NCBI GenBank assembly: GCA_013365365.1
Contig: JABVXU010000656.1
Location: forward strand, 1 to 28,080
Direction: 5' to 3'
Source of the DNA: Cruorifilaria tuberocauda
Taxonomy: Eukaryota; Nematoda; Chromadorea; Rhabditida; Onchocercidae
Length of the DNA: 28,080 nt
How positions within the stretch are numbered: the stretch's first letter is position 1; each line of letters starts with the position of its first letter. The notes below the pieces were generated by a model. It worked only from the letters and a program-made list of their open reading frames with translations, was not told where the DNA came from and made no database searches. The translations under genes were made by a program, and so were the position numbers. Positions 1 to 10,923 of this stretch are shown here, in pieces.

Positions 1-29
1 TTTCTTAATTTATCTCATTTGTATTTCAG

Positions 30-109
30 CTCGGCCTTTTTTAACTGTTCGAAATTGTTTATTTATCCTCCATCATACATGCATAGAAATGAATTATCAT
101 GATAATTGA
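30..109 (+). CDS. Possible 3' terminal exon of an upstream gene (weak)
   Basis: A good nematode-type acceptor (tttgtatttcag) ends at position 29. Two frames stay open after it: one starting at 31 runs 23 codons to a TGA ending at 102, the other starting at 32 runs 25 codons to a TGA ending at 109. A canonical AATAAA follows at 181-186. Acceptor, short open frame and poly(A) signal in this order fit the last exon of a gene whose body lies left of the window. The peptide is too short to recognise and the frame cannot be chosen without the preceding exon. It could equally be a chance acceptor in AT-rich DNA. Confidence 0.25.
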
Positions 110-180
110 CCCGAGAAATCTGTGTTTAATGATTTTGTCATTTTTCACTGTTGCTTTACTTGTGATATCGTTTGTAAATG

Positions 181-186
181 AATAAA
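181..186 (+). terminator. Candidate poly(A) signal AATAAA
   Basis: AATAAA lies about 75-80 bases after the possible terminal exon at the left edge. AATAAA is frequent by chance in DNA this AT-rich, so support comes only from its position. Confidence 0.25.
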
Positions 187-2385
187 ATTGATGATCAAAT
201 GTCGATTTTTTTTTTTTGCTATATTTGCTTATTTGTTCACTTTTTTTTTCCCTTTTTGTTCCATTCCGTTTGATGAAGCTGATAATTTGTATGTGCATGA
301 AAGTTGATTTAAAAATTTTCCAATTACAAGTAAAAAGGGTCGAAGAAGAAGAGTAAAGGAATGCAACGTTCAATTAAAATAAAGTAACGAAACGTTGAAA
401 GAAAAGTTCGTAATTTTATTAAACATCAACTAATTCAATCATGATTGATCTTTTTCTTCTTCGGTGAAATCGGTATAAGTAAAAATGGATCGTTTTCCTT
501 ATCGAACAACTTTTTCTTTTCATTTTGATAAATCTTCTTGTTGCTATGTTATGGCATTATCTATTGGGTGTTGTAAAAAAAAAAAAGAAAGAAAAAAAAG
601 CAAAGACGAAAGAGGAAAAGTATTAAGAATTATTGCTCGGAATAAATGAAAGCAATGAAATATAGATTGTGGATCATAAAAATGTTTTGAAAATTTTTCG
701 AGAATCATCGTTCGACAAAACTCTTGTAAAACAGCTTGCATTACTACATTCCAAAAGTATATTCGTTTTGAAAGAATTTTATTTTGACTTGGAAATTTCT
801 CAAATAATAATTATTAATCAAATGTTAAATTTTTATGCTGAAATACTACTTGTCTATTATTATCATTATTATTATTATTACTTATATATTTATTTGTTGA
901 TGATACATCATCCTTTGGTGCATTTTCTTTTATTCACTATTATGAAAAACAAAATACCCGTATATTTTTTAATTTTTAAGTAAAATATTTCAATTAAATT
1001 GTGAATTGATTATATTATTTAAATTTTTGGGCATTATAATTTCTTCAGCTATTGTTTTAACAATGATACGCCATTTATTCAAAAAGAATTGGCAATAATG
1101 CATGAAGAAGATTTTATGCTTTTCATGTTAGTTGACAGCTTCATCACCATACATGTGAAAAAAAGGGAAAAGTCAATAAACTTTGAAGTACAACAGGTGA
1201 TAGGAAGAAGAGATGATAATGTTAAATGATAAAATTTTTAGCTATTCGTTTACCTTATTCATCATATATATTAAATTGCAATTTGAATCATTCCTTTTTA
1301 AACGAACACAAAAGAGAGATGAACTCTTTACATATTTGTTATGGATAATGATAATCACTAATAGGAATTATTCTCTAGAATTCTTTCTATTCTTTTTTTT
1401 CTCTATTCCTTTTCCTCATTCTATTATAAAATGTTGAAGCAAGAAAAACCAGAACTATTTTTTACTTTAATCGTTTATTGATTACTTTTAACGGATAAAT
1501 CTGATTCTGTTCCTAAATGATAAAAATGAAATCAATGAATTTGATGATGCTTATCATCTCTGTACATAATTCATTTTTATTGGTATTTCAATTGAATGAA
1601 AAATTTTTTCTGATTCATAAATTAAAGTTTCCTTTTTTAAACTGTGGTAAAATTTTTTTTTCTTTAATCTGATTTTTATCAATTTTCCCACCAAAAAAAA
1701 ATTTAGCTGAAAGCATTGCACGATCTACTGATTCATTGGAATTTGCTCAATTTCACTCAATCAATTCCAATGTGATTTATATGAAAATGGGAATTGATGG
1801 GAATTGCAAAAAAAAAAAAAAAATCAGGAAGTATTGCTTAATCCTATTTCAATTTTAAATGAATTATTAATGAAGGAGATAAAATAGTAGTTTTGTTTCA
1901 GTTCTTTTGAGATAATTGTTAAGTTTATTGCAATGTAAGAAATGCTGAAAATTTTGAATTGAAAAAGTTTACTTCGAGAATTTAATTGCTATCAGATATT
2001 TATCTAAAAGTTCTTGTAATAAAAGCATCAATTAAAGCTTGAAAATTTTTCATTAGCATTCTAATACATCAAATATATCGATATCGTACATACCTATCAG
2101 AAAAAGAGAAATTGGATTTAATGTCATATTGCGCTTTGACAGTCATAACATACATTTTATCATTCAATCACAGAAATGTTTTATTCCAATCCTTTTATTT
2201 TTTATTTTAGTTAGCATACACACCTGATGTATTATCTATCCATTGTATTGTTAATTTTTCATCTTCCAATGTTACGGTTCCTTTCATTCGTTTATTCTTA
2301 TTTTCCTGTAAAGTTTCAAGGAAACCAGAAGAATATTAATTGTTGCATATTAAACAGTTATAATTTGAGGAATTTGAGGAATTAT
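187..2385. other. AT-rich intergenic DNA, no gene seen
   Basis: I see only short open frames without splice-supported structure, homopolymer A/T runs, and a short imperfect (ATT)n tract near 855-881. No RNA gene was recognised. Confidence 0.5.
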
Positions 2386-2447
2386 TGAGAGAAAAAAAGA
2401 GAGAGGGAGAGAGAGAGAGAGAGAGAGAGAGGGATGGAGTGAGAAAA
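2386..2447. repeat. (GA)n microsatellite in a purine tract
   Basis: A pure GA dinucleotide run occupies about 2407-2431 inside a longer purine-only stretch that begins near 2386. It is likely length-polymorphic. Confidence 0.9.
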
Positions 2448-2765
2448 TGTTTCTATTTTAATTATGATTCACTTTAAAAGGGAAAAATATAGCTTATAGT
2501 TCAGTGTCAAATGAAACATTGTGATGTGCAGTGCGGTCATCATCATTAGGTAATAATTTAGTTTTGAGAATTATCAAAATTTTCCACTTCTAGTCTAATC
2601 GAAAAACTATATTTGAAATGTTTTCGTGCACGAATTTTCGTTAGATTTGATACGCTTTATAACGTCTCTTTGTTTTTATTTTTGGAAAACTTATTTTCTT
2701 TCGTATTATTGGGATCTTATAAGATGATCGTCATTTATTACAGGGAAAGAAGAAAAGAAACCTAT

Positions 2766-2854
2766 CAAAGTGCATTAAATTCTGGGATATCTCGGAAGTT
2801 TTCGGAATATTCAGCTCGAAAACTTCCATGGTATCTCCAATTTAATTCACATTG
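2766..2854. ncRNA. Long imperfect hairpin, possible microRNA-type precursor
   Basis: The core is a perfect 11-bp inverted repeat, GGAAGTTTTCG (2794-2804) and CGAAAACTTCC (2817-2827), around a 12-nt loop. Pairing continues outward: after a 2x2 internal loop, 2784-2791 pairs with 2830-2837 (two G-U or wobble pairs); after a small 2x1 loop, 2770-2781 pairs with 2839-2850 with one mismatch; then 2766-2768 pairs with 2852-2854. That gives about 33 pairs in an 89-nt fold with small loops, the size and shape of an animal pre-miRNA. I did not recognise a known seed family. The strand of transcription is unknown. Alternatives are a small fold-back element or a chance inverted repeat. Confidence 0.4.
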
Positions 2855-3499
2855 CATTTTCCATCATTAAATTTTACCTCTTGCTCGTACGAAAGTTTCA
2901 CTTTCAACAACATCTCCTCAAGGTAATTGAAAATCGATTATCAGTATTTCCATTTTTTATCATATGAAATTATAAATTATAATTTTATTGCTAGTTTGCA
3001 AATTTTTCTGATAATTTTCAACTGTTTCATAAGTATTAGCCATAAATTGTTCATTGTTTATTCTTTTATTGCTTTATTGTTAGTTAACACTGGAACTGGA
3101 ATTATTTTTAGATTAATTGAGCTATCAAAAAATGAAGGTAAACTTATTGAAATAATTTCTTGACTTCAATATTATATAAATTGTTCTTTAATTGATTGAA
3201 TCAATTTGTTCCTTTTCAAAAAAATTTTTAAAGATTTATTTTGCAAATCTGATAATATTAAGATATATTAACAAAATAACGATTCTGAGGTCCATTTACT
3301 CTTAAGTGACGATTCTGCCGTTCAATTGTTTTTAGAAGTAAATCAGTGAAATGAAAGGAAAAAATTAAAAATTAAAAAAATTAGAGTGGTAAATCAGAAT
3401 AAATGATGCGTGTTAAAACTTTCTAATTTCATTTACTCGTTTTTGTTTTCAATTAAATTTGAATTGTCTCAATAATGTATTTATTTCAATTCTGAGGAA
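2855..3499. other. AT-rich intergenic DNA, nothing recognised
   Basis: There are short open frames only, with no splice or family support. Confidence 0.5.
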
Positions 3500-3688
3500 A
3501 TGAAATTGAAGAATTGTTTATTGAAGAGCCTAAGCATAAATAAAGCTAACATTTATCAGATTTGCGAACTCAATCAGGACTTTCCTAATGACATGACAGG
3601 TGGACATCCACCCATTACTATTTACTCGCAATATCTTATGTGCAAAGATAGTGATCTTCAGCAAAAATCAAATCAAATTTTTGAGTAA
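3500..3688 (+). pseudogene. Coding-like open frame ending at a donor-like site (unidentified)
   Basis: A 62-codon open frame with mixed, protein-like composition is less AT-biased than the flanks. A consensus donor (GTAAGT) starts at 3685, just before the stop codon, so this could be an exon rather than a whole gene. I did not recognise the peptide. The next plausible acceptor (ending at 4073) does not continue this phase into an open frame. It may be a relic of an inactivated gene or chance. Confidence 0.2.
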
Positions 3689-4084
3689 GTTCAAGTGATA
3701 AATGTGTTAACTGGCTGTATGTTCTGAATCGGAAGGGTCAGAGTTCAAAAGCTGTAAAAAGAAAATTTACGATAATTTGAAATTTATCACTATCTTCCAT
3801 ATATCATGTATATTAATGCTTGTTATATATGTATTACAATAACAATAATGATTCCTATTATTGTGATTAATTTTGTTTAACATAATAAAATATTAGAAAT
3901 AGGGAATAGCAGTAAATAACAACAGTAAGTGAGAAATATCTGATAAAGCAGAAGAGCAACTATCGCACTTCTTGCAACACAAAGTCATTTTTGTAAGTAA
4001 ATATGTCTCTCAACTACTTTGTAATTGCAACTAAAATTTTTAAAATTTAGCCATATTTATTGAATTTCTTCAGAAAAAAAAAAC

Positions 4085-4345
4085 ATGGAAAAGTGCAAAA
4101 ATACTGTCATTAAACGTCTCTTTTTGCATCTATCAAATGAATAGGCATCACTTCTGAAAGCATCTTTAGCTAGCAGTAAAGAATTGAAAAGAAAAGCTAT
4201 CTTAGTTGAAGTATTGGTAAAAATAAGGAAGACAGATGAGTTCGATAAATTCAACCTAATCAATTACCAACTGATTTCGCACTATCAACACGTGAATATC
4301 CATCCAATCATAACAATATTCATCCTTTTTCTTTCAACATGTTAA
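4085..4345 (+). pseudogene. Decayed coding-like segment (unidentified)
   Basis: One plus-strand frame runs 86 codons from ATG 4085 to a terminal TAA with a single internal stop (TAG at 4142-4144). Its translation is rich in K, L, E and A like a real protein. In DNA this AT-rich one expects a stop roughly every dozen codons, so the low stop density is notable. A fair acceptor (tttcttcag) ends at 4073. The family is not recognised; it could be an old transposon, a transferred bacterial fragment or a dead host gene. Confidence 0.25.
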
Positions 4346-5000
4346 AATGTTTTATCAAAGTTTATCCAATAAAAGCGTCTAGTATATAGTAGAAAAAATT
4401 TATTTTATTTACTTTCAGACATATCATAAATCTTGTCTAACAATAAAGAAAACCCCAAATTAAGAAAGTACAGAAGTTTCTTGAAAAAAAACTTGCTTAG
4501 TAATGATATCTATCTACACAGTGATATCAGTTGAATTCAAAAAGCGATTCCTAAACTTCCGATTATATTGGAACTTCTAAACTTATCAGAAATAAAACTT
4601 ATACTGCCAGTTTCTTTAATATAAAACAGTCACATATTATTACAAAAAAGTAAAACAATAATACATCCTTAATCCTTAAGATTCAAAAATAAGACGAAAA
4701 CAAAAATAGCAAACAAAAATAAATATTTAAGAGATTCTTGAAATTATTGTAAATTCATTGTATAAAATTTGTATCTTACTATCTATAAACTATAAATTAT
4801 TTTTAAATTGGAAAATTGCGGAAACAAAAGATCGCTCTTAAAATATAGCTGCATACTATTACATTACTTAGCTATTAACAAGTAATATATTTTGAAATTC
4901 ATTAATTAACCAGTGTTCGAGAAATCCACAAGAAAATATTCCAAGGAATTAAAATTATCACCATTGTTTTTTTAAATCTATTTTTTTGTCGTAGTTTGCA

Positions 5001-5276
5001 AGAAGAGCAAAAGACATTTTCCTGAAGGAAATTTACGTTATACGTCTCGGAACCATAGGACCTTTATTAAGTCAAGAATTGATTCATGAATTCCCTAGTA
5101 ACGATCTGTTTCATTTTCAAATGAGTGATTAATGGTTTCGAAAACCCAAGATAAATAGAGGATGAGAGGGTAATATCAAGCACATAGGTTCGCATTTAGA
5201 ACTAAATTATCCGCTTCATCGACTAGTATTGTTCCCTAAGTTTTTTTCTGATAGCCAGATACATATGAAAAGATAA
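5001..5276 (+). pseudogene. Decayed coding-like segment (unidentified)
   Basis: A single plus-strand frame covers 92 codons with only two internal stops (TAA at 5130-5132, TGA at 5163-5165). The peptide is protein-like with normal use of hydrophobic and charged residues. Two further open stretches follow on the same strand near 5440-5570 and 5640-5843. They may be pieces of one decayed element. No domain was recognised. Confidence 0.25.
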
Positions 5277-5843
5277 AATTAAAATTGCAATATTTGTAAT
5301 AGAATAGACAAATCAGTGCAATGAAGTATCACTTAAAAAGAGCAACTTAAGCAAATTTTCTTGAAAAAGTAAATGAATTTTTCTTGGCGAAACTTGATAT
5401 TTTTATTTGACCTTTAATAACTTTCCTCAATTTAAATTAAAAGCAAAGAAAATGGGTAAGACGTAGACCAGAAATGGACCAGAAATCTGTTATGATTAAG
5501 TCGGGAATATTTCCTCCTAAATTGCACTATTCTGGAATCGAAAAATTCCAATACTCTTTCGATTTTTCTACGTAAATGGAAAAAACATGAAATATGTGAC
5601 TTATAGCCACCTACCACTCCATGTAAAGTATCTCAAGTCATGACCACATATCGTGACATATTCACACATTACCCACCGATGTCACACTGCAATGAAACTT
5701 CTAAAATGCAAAAGCTAAAAAAACATTTTTGGACATCGTGTTCAAATATTTTTCACAGCAATATACTTGTTATTCAATATACTATCTCTTCATTTACCAA
5801 ACAAACTGAGAAGCAGGAACTTGAGAAGCAGCTGACCGAATAG

Positions 5844-6722
5844 CTCGTAAAATCTAAGCGCGTAGTGAAAGAGTGAACTTCTTTAAGCTGCCAATGAAAA
5901 ATACCTTAATTAACAACAGGAAAAAATGCTCGGTAATTTCCTTCAGTAAGTGAGTCATTGAACAATTTTATCTTTACAAAAAGAAAATAAAATACAGATA
6001 TACATAACAGCATTGAACAAAATTCTTTGAGGAACAGAGCTCGAACCAAAAAAAAAATTATCGCCAATCGAACAGTGAATCAAGATGAACGAGGTAAGCA
6101 ACAATCAAATAGACGCAATGTTTCAAAAAAACAATAATAAAACACTAAATAACTATTATTCGTAGATATTAAATAACTTAACATTAAATAACATTAAATA
6201 AGTAATTACAGTACTGATGCTCACTATACAGAGATAATGATCTTAGCAATTAGTTGAAAAAAAGAAAAGCTTCCATAAGCCTAATACATAACTTTTAGCC
6301 AACACAGAGAACTGTGTAAACTGAGTATTTGTGGCTGAATATTAAATGACAGATAAATCAGTTAAAGTGAATTTGAAATCTTCATAAAAACATATCAAAA
6401 AAACGAACAAAGCGGTAGGTGAAAAAATAAACAATATGTTGTAACCGTAAGCATTTCACACTAGCTAAAGAGACTACAACTTATACCTTCTTGATAAAAA
6501 TAAATTAATGCATTCTTATCACCAGTTTAAGCATAATAGATATGCGTAATATTCCTCACCTGCCTCTATTGTCCCCTCTTTTCTCCTACCCTCAATTCTT
6601 CCTTCTTCGAAACAAATCGATGAGATTAATAATCAAAGGTTTAGTAAGGTCTCTTCTACTGGCTTTAAAATTAAGTTAAATAGCGATATTACCAAGGAAA
6701 AAAAAATCAACAAGATAACGTA
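5844..6722. other. AT-rich intergenic DNA and probable 3' UTR of the ALY/REF gene
   Basis: The last few hundred bases before 6723 should hold the 3' UTR of the minus-strand ALY/REF gene. No canonical AATAAA was found on the minus strand close to its stop. A short A/T-rich tandem array (units like ACATTAAATA) lies near 6168-6201. Confidence 0.4.
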
Positions 6723-8966
6723 TCAGGCCTCCATTTTCTGTTCATCCCGATTTTTATTGCGACGTTTATTCATATATTCTTCGAGCTCTCGATCCAGATC
6801 TTCATCCGTCATTTGTGGACGTCTTGGAAAACTTTTACGAGGACTGTTGAATCCCGTGAACTACAAAGAATTTTAAGTACGAAACGGCTATGGAAAACAT
6901 TAATTTGTAACCAAGAACGTTTCATAGAATTATAGGAATATTCAGCATATTATATTTATCACTAGTAATTTAAAGTAGCAACCAATAACCGCAAAAAATA
7001 ATCATCTAACTGACCAATCGTTCAGTTAGTCCGCTTAGCTAACCCACAGTGTTTAAGGATTTGTAAACTTTAATGCTCTTACTTTACGATTCATCGGTCG
7101 CTTGTTAATTCCACGAGTTAAACCGCGCGAGCGTTCTCCAAAATTCAAACGATCCTTAACGCGGACAGTACGGCGGACTAGTGGGGTTTGATCATCGATC
7201 GTATGGAAGGACATCACTTTACCTATACGATATAACTTACGCATACGATCATGCTAGTGCATGCAAAGCAATGCATGAGACGCCCGTTATACAGTAGAAA
7301 AACATGCATAAGCTCCAAATTAATAAAGTTATAAAGATCAGCAGCAGTTCTCATTGTTTGGTAATTAGAACTGAATAAAATACCTATCATTACATTACAA
7401 GCCTTTGGAGTATCGAGCAGCTTTTTTTATAGCCAAAGTTTGCTTTAAACACGAAAAACTTCAGTACAAAAAATCAAACAATGCTCACGAATCACGTGAA
7501 AACTAAAACGAGTATTCTACTTACCATCAAGTGCAACACCGTTTAAATTTTTAACAATCTCCTTAGCAGTAACTCGATCAGTTACGATATCAGCTGTACC
7601 TAACGAGTGTCCCATTTCATTGCAATTGACATTAGCTGAGATAATCGAATACTCCTCCAAAAGTTCCTAAAAGATCAAACCCTTCTGATAGAATAAAGCA
7701 AGCCCCACTACTTGAAAGTACTTAGAATCGAAAAACAAGTTTATCCTATAACTATGAAATTGGCCCACTTTGTTCATGTTTCTGTGACCGATCTACGTAC
7801 ATTATTATATCAATCTCAGAGACTTGTCATATTAGAACCCATCAACTATATTTCAGACATAACTGAAAATGGAAAGATCCGGAAAACCATTCTGTTAAGA
7901 TCCCTAAAGAAAAGAGGTGTGTGTCATAATTTTGTAATGATTATTAATAAGTTAGATCACGTAATGATCCCAACCACAATCAATCCGCCGCACAACAATC
8001 TCAGGCTTAAATCTAACACTGCTCTCATTCCTACTTAAGTCATTAACAGCAAAACATACATTTAGATCAGCTGAATTAACAGTTGCTGCCAGATTTGTAA
8101 TGTGAAGTCGTACTTTTCTTGCTAAATCAACACGGTTGAATCGTTCACCACGTTCTGGTGCTGGATCATTGTTAGACCCATTGCCGTACATTTCCTCAAA
8201 TCCGCTATGATCCCACTTTCCCTTTGGTACATTCTACAAATTACGGAATAATCAACGATATAACGATCCGAAATAAAGGAAATAAACATGTTTTGCTCAA
8301 AGAAAAAAGGTGAAATAATATTTATTAAGACTGTTAAATTCCAAAATATTTTAAGCTCGGCAATGATCGCACGAGATACTCCTAAGTGATATAAGGACAC
8401 AACGTAATATGATGATAAAAGGAAACAAAAAATTGAAATTCATAATCTTATCAGTAAATTCTTTAACAAGTTCCTGAATCTCATCCGACCAAGTGCAATA
8501 TATATGCTTATAAGGTGTAAAGGTTTAATACTTCAAGGGAACACAATCATGAGCCATTAGCAAACTTACTTCCGGTTTCGTGAATGCCGAATTGGTACTG
8601 GTATATTCCGGAGCAAAATCCCTTTTCCTTGTGTCGTTACGACTTGTTAAACCATTTGATCTCATAACTGCTCCCTGAAAAATTAATATAAAAATTCCAT
8701 TCTGTTAGGATTATAGCAAAGACGTAGAAAAGTGATAGTAGAAATGAAAGGCAAAAGCAGATTTTGCGAAGAAAACAAATGAAGTAGACATGATTTTATT
8801 CCTATCTGGAAGCATCCACTGAAATAAAATTACACTGCTCTTCTCTTTCGTAAAAAGCGATGTGAAGTATCACTATGCAGCTTAATACAAATAAAAGGAG
8901 ATAAATGTGAAAGCATACTCTTCGACGCGCAATAATTTCATCCAGTGACATGTCAACTGAGCTCAT
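6723..8966 (-). CDS. ALY/REF mRNA export adaptor (THOC4 family)
   Basis: This RNA-binding adaptor couples spliced mRNA to export by linking the UAP56/TREX machinery to the export receptor in the nucleus. The minus-strand exons are 8966-8919, 8674-8570, 8233-8060, 7666-7525, 7222-7083 and 6860-6723, giving 248 aa with all phases matching. Visible landmarks are an N-terminal SLDEII motif (residues about 8-13; REF proteins have SLDDII here), KWDH before the RRM, an RRM at about 92-165 with RNP2-like LHITNL and RNP1-like HSLGTADI, and a C-terminal UAP56-binding helix (TDEDLDRELEEYMNKR, about 221-236). The start is chosen because an acceptor ends at 8990, 23 bases upstream. It is unusual that the RGG repeats typical of the family are absent; the basic regions are Arg/Lys-rich without Gly-Gly. 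The intron 7524-7223 uses a non-ideal acceptor (ATAG at 7226-7223), which alone keeps frame. Confidence 0.9.
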
Positions 8967-8988
8967 GTTGTATATCAGCTATCGGAAT

Positions 8989-8998
8989 CCTGGAAATA
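8989..8998 (-). promoter_or_regulatory. Probable spliced-leader acceptor / 5' UTR start of ALY/REF
   Basis: On the minus strand a TATTTCCAG acceptor ends at 8990, leaving a 23-nt leader before the ATG at 8966. Nematode mRNAs commonly receive a trans-spliced leader at such sites. It could instead be a cis acceptor for a 5' UTR exon. Confidence 0.5.
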
Positions 8999-9807
8999 CT
9001 CAAATATATAATCTTGCCGTCAGCTACTTTCAATGAAGGCATACCCGCAATATTTTTAAGTTACGACTATTCCTATAAAAAGTGTGAGAACCGAGGGTCA
9101 AAAAAAAAGCACGTGGAAATGAAGCAAACAACCTGCCAAAATTCCAAAAACAAAAATGAACAAAATCTCACAATTGCAAATATCCCACCTGCAAACGTGA
9201 GAACCACAGCATCGTTCTCCTACACGACATTCTTACCTCGACTCAATTCCCGCATTACGCTATGCTTCTTTCTTTCTCTGTTATCACAATAACTCACGCA
9301 CCCCCACCTAATCTCTCAACTTTTCACAACATTGCATTTCAAAATTTGCAGCAATCCTTCTTCTCTCTTCAATGCTATTTTATAGCTCTCAATCTCTACA
9401 TCATTAAGTCTTTTAATTGTAACAATCTGTGACGCTCATCGAAACTGAACTGCTATTATCCTTTCATCTTTCAATGTCATTGTGGAGTAGGATGAAGTAT
9501 GAGAGAACGCTAAACGCATAAATTGGACGATTGAGTATTTATAGTGATCTGCAAAATCTCGTGGTCAATCGCATTGATTTCCTTATGCTATAACTCACGT
9601 TATCATTCTATGTTAATGTGATATTCCGGTTATCGGGATCCATAAGTTACTGTTGGTGATTTCTATCATAATATATCAATCCAGTTTCTCCTGATGTTAC
9701 AGCTATATCGAATTATCTATATTGGTTACTTGATCTACCGTGGGGAAAGTACAAGGATGAAAAAATTAAGTTATTAAGTTAAGTAAATTAAATTAAGTTA
9801 AATATTA
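8999..9807. other. Divergent intergenic region, left part
   Basis: No supported gene. A longer plus-strand open frame at 8945-9292 overlaps exon 1 of ALY/REF in antisense and shows no family signal. A simple (TTAAG/TTAAAT) repeat lies at about 9765-9806. Confidence 0.5.
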
Positions 9808-9950
9808 GATGAAAATTGCTTCATCTGTAAACTCAAGGTTTACCTTGCTGAACGCAAGTAATGCCCTATACTGTTTTATCAGTGCGTTTCTTAGCTCTAT
9901 TAATGGAGTAATGACTGAAGAAAGGCGATACGAATTTGAAAAGAACATCA
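9808..9950 (-). pseudogene. ClpX-like ATPase fragment, decayed
   Basis: Minus-strand translation shows a stretch like the C-terminal part of the AAA+ unfoldase ClpX: a SVITPLIEL-like piece where ClpX has VIATLxEL, directly joined to RNALIKQY, then ALLAF..VNLEFTDEAI, which matches the bacterial pattern NAL.KQY.ALx...V.LEF.DEA. About a dozen residues that ClpX normally has between the two pieces are missing, and the preceding GRLP motif is visible only across a frameshift. The frame stops right after the match, at a simple repeat. It is therefore a broken fragment, not a working gene. Its origin may be an endosymbiont insertion (such as Wolbachia in filarial worms) or a dead copy of the nuclear mitochondrial clpX gene. 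The family call is from memory of conserved residues. Confidence 0.5.
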
Positions 9951-10379
9951 TAGCATTCCATACTTTTCCCATACTCAGAATATTTCTCCTGAAAGCCACT
10001 TTTAAAGAAGCGAAATGCACATGTGATTTTTAAACCACAACCATCCTAGGAGTGAATGTGGTAAGCGTAGGAACGAAGGCACAGAAGACAATCTACTCTC
10101 GTTAACCCAAAATTTCCTTCCTGACCTTCAAAGCCATTTTTAATTTCTTTTTCGCTCTCTTCGCCTTAAAACGTCCCTCGATTTACTTCGTTAAGACATA
10201 TTAACATATTAATATAAGGCTAACGCCACTACACTCGCCAACATACGATTCAAATTAGCATATAGCGGGAGAAAACTATCACACAACACTTGAGATGTAA
10301 ATTTTTCGAAGTGGTTCGTCAGTGTAGCGCAGACGAACATAAAGTGGAACCAGTCAATAATATTTCGAAATTTAGGGAT

Positions 10380-10640
10380 ATTGACTAATTGGATCGCTGC
10401 GTGCGATGACGCACGATCGTTTCCCAAACTTTGCTATCGGCGCTTCATTGCACGGCGCTGCAGCGGCACGCTTCACATACCCCATACATTCCACATTGCG
10501 GTCATGGTACCTCGCACTCGCGTGCCCTATTTAGTGACCTGACTGGTTTGACGAAATTTGCGTGGGATGGTCTGGAACCTGGGAGACGGTTCCCGCTATG
10601 AACTGTATCGTTCCCGCACCGTAATCCGTTGTGGTTATGA
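10380..10640. promoter_or_regulatory. GC/CpG-rich island between divergent ALY/REF and RPL18
   Basis: Base composition changes sharply here: the 60 bases from 10441 are about 58% G+C, with many CpG, against an AT-rich background. It lies about 250-500 bases before the RPL18 leader and some 1.4-1.6 kb upstream of ALY/REF. A promoter or enhancer of the housekeeping pair is the simplest reading; no tRNA or known RNA fold was recognised in it. Confidence 0.4.
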
Positions 10641-10886
10641 GTGTTATATAGATGGCAAATTATTTACAAATGAGAATGAGGAAGGAGATAGAAGATTTTG
10701 TTAATTATTGCTTGTGAAATAGACATGATCTGTGGAATCTGAAAATGATTTAACTTTCAATAACGATGAAATAGAAATAATTTTCAGGAATCCTTTCCCG
10801 ATTTATAGATCTGATTTATAAATTATTTTACGAATTTGTTTTCATTGTGTTTTTCATATAAGTATTTCTACATGAATAAATCGATT

Positions 10887-10895
10887 CCATTTCAG
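10887..10895 (+). promoter_or_regulatory. Probable spliced-leader acceptor of RPL18
   Basis: The sequence CCATTTCAG ends at 10895, giving a 28-nt leader before the ATG at 10924. This is the typical position and sequence of a nematode trans-splice acceptor. Confidence 0.6.
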
Positions 10896-10923
10896 TTTAG
10901 GGTTACGGAGGGAGAAACAACAA

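Noticed and set aside
6030..6050. GGTTCGAGC on the minus strand, resembling a tRNA B box
   Set aside because: No matching A box, acceptor stem or cloverleaf was found around it.
6085..6093. ATGAACGAG followed by a GTAAGC donor, resembling a tiny first coding exon on the plus strand
   Set aside because: No following plus-strand exon exists before the minus-strand ALY/REF gene; short ATG-donor combinations occur by chance.
9809..10033. Plus-strand 74-codon open frame opposite the ClpX-like relic
   Set aside because: The protein similarity is on the minus strand; this is most likely its shadow.
10209..10427. Minus-strand 72-codon open frame beside the CpG-rich island
   Set aside because: No recognisable motif and no splice support; high GC lowers stop frequency.
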